Positions 49,930 to 50,227 of a stretch of DNA of 50,227 nucleotides are shown piece by piece. The position numbers and the translations under genes were made by a program. The first letter of the stretch is position 1, and each line of letters begins with the position of its first letter. The DNA is taken from assembly GCA_001920415.1 (NCBI GenBank), contig MNJR01000034.1, forward strand, positions 1 to 50,227, written 5' to 3'. This DNA is from Acidobacteria bacterium 13_1_20CM_3_53_8 (GTDB lineage: Bacteria > Acidobacteriota > Blastocatellia > Pyrinomonadales > Pyrinomonadaceae). The notes under the pieces were generated by a model. It worked only from the letters and a program-made list of their open reading frames with translations. It was not told the DNA's origin and did no database searches.

Positions 49930-49992
49930 CGCTCTTGCTTCTGCCGTGAATCACGGGGCTATGTGGACGGGAAAGTGGACTTGAAAGTGATT

Positions 49993-50024
49993 ACGGGCAG
50001 CCGGTCAGTTGACCGATTGCCCGT
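49993..50024. terminator. Element-borne replacement terminator for tRNA-Pro
   Basis: ACGGGCA...GGTCA-GT-TGACC...TGCCCGT hairpin just inside the right attachment repeat, at the same relative place as 40261-40291 outside the left one. It lets the rebuilt tRNA-Pro transcript end correctly after insertion. Confidence 0.5.
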
Positions 50025-50039
50025 AAGTCGTTGAGTTAG

Positions 50040-50089
50040 TTAATCGGGGCGAGAGGATTTGAACCTCCGACCCTTCGGTCCCAAACCGA
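50040..50089. repeat. Right attachment site (attR)
   Basis: 50 bp identical to 40303-40352; forms the 3' part of the intact tRNA-Pro gene. Confidence 0.95.
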
Positions 50090-50117
50090 ATGCTCTACCA
50101 GGCTGAGCCACGCCCCG
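50044..50117 (-). tRNA. tRNA-Pro (TGG)
   Basis: Minus strand CGGGGCGTGGCTCAGCC; anticodon loop TTTGGGA (TGG); T-arm GGAGGTTCAAATCCTC; acceptor CGGGGCG/CGCCCCG with discriminator A, CCA not encoded. The element's repeat restores its 3' part. 50118-50227 holds nothing recognised. Confidence 0.96.
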
Positions 50118-50227
50118 ATAATGGTTCGACGATAATAAATGCCGAACTTTTGTGACTCATTCTAGCGAGCAGCTTGGATTCCGGTCAAGCTTTCAATTGC
50201 GCGTGGGCCATATTTGGGACGGAGTTC

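Larger units (their letters stand above)
40303..50089. mobile_element. Integrative element in tRNA-Pro, satellite-like
   Basis: Bounded by a perfect 50-bp direct repeat that is the 3' part of tRNA-Pro. It encodes a tyrosine integrase next to the left end, two excisionase-like HTH proteins, a RepA-like ATPase, a tape-measure protein, small phage-type proteins, two NlpC/P60 peptidases, a repressor and a SWIM protein. No capsid, portal, large terminase or tail-tube gene is recognisable. It is best viewed as a phage-derived satellite or a strongly reduced prophage. Confidence 0.88.

Overview
The window looks like a chromosomal segment of an Acidobacteriota bacterium, probably of the Blastocatellia type (inference). 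The grounds are a secreted VWFA-related protein of the acidobacterial kind (20326-21312), TPR and zinc-finger anti-sigma proteins, subtilases with short tandem repeat tails, and intergenic spaces packed with long low-complexity palindromes. The class assignment is not proven by the sequence alone.

Layout. 1-3455 (minus) is a glycine cleavage operon gcvT-gcvH-gcvPA-gcvPB; gcvPB runs off the left edge. 3626-6172 (minus) holds an ECF sigma factor, a zinc-finger anti-sigma factor and a small secreted protein. 6570-10099 (plus) holds three membrane proteins. A second ECF sigma/anti-sigma pair followed by a double-PDZ, catalytically dead HtrA-like protein is at 13321-16527. Three amide-bond-forming ligases (ATP-grasp at 10424, circularly permuted ATP-grasp at 16693, GCS2-type at 19117) lie around it and suggest synthesis of an unidentified small peptide or amide. 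20326-26057 holds secreted, TPR, ankyrin and unknown proteins between many repeats. 26486-29644 is a large lipase-like/M17-N-like/CHAT fusion. 29704-30728 is a tRNA region: a tRNA 3' fragment fused to a PD-(D/E)XK homing-type nuclease gene, tRNA-His, and a tRNA-Arg(TCT) split by a 218-nt group I intron. An HU gene and a secreted subtilase follow; the subtilase has an N-terminal domain resembling a decayed ClpB AAA+ module and a tail of repeated VIGDGV units. Then come a GNAT protein and a broken GGDEF-EAL gene. 38760-40021 looks like two integron-type gene cassettes with attC sites but no integron integrase nearby.

40303-50089 is a 9.8-kb mobile element inserted in the 3' end of tRNA-Pro(TGG), bounded by a perfect 50-bp direct repeat. 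It carries a tyrosine integrase, two excisionase-like HTH proteins, a RepA-like ATPase, a phage tape-measure protein with a lysozyme-like domain, a terminase-small-subunit-like HTH protein, two NlpC/P60 peptidases, a Cro/CI-like repressor with a visible operator, and a SWIM protein. It has no recognisable capsid, portal, large terminase or tail-tube gene. A perfect 42-bp inverted repeat (41744-41785 and 48861-48902) brackets its core and places the same leader and start codon in front of two different reading frames. The left copy opens a 56-codon frame that ends inside a terminator hairpin just before the main operon. This suggests an invertible or attenuator-type switch, and it is one of the two best candidates here for something undescribed. 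The other is the secreted subtilase with the pseudo-ClpB domain.
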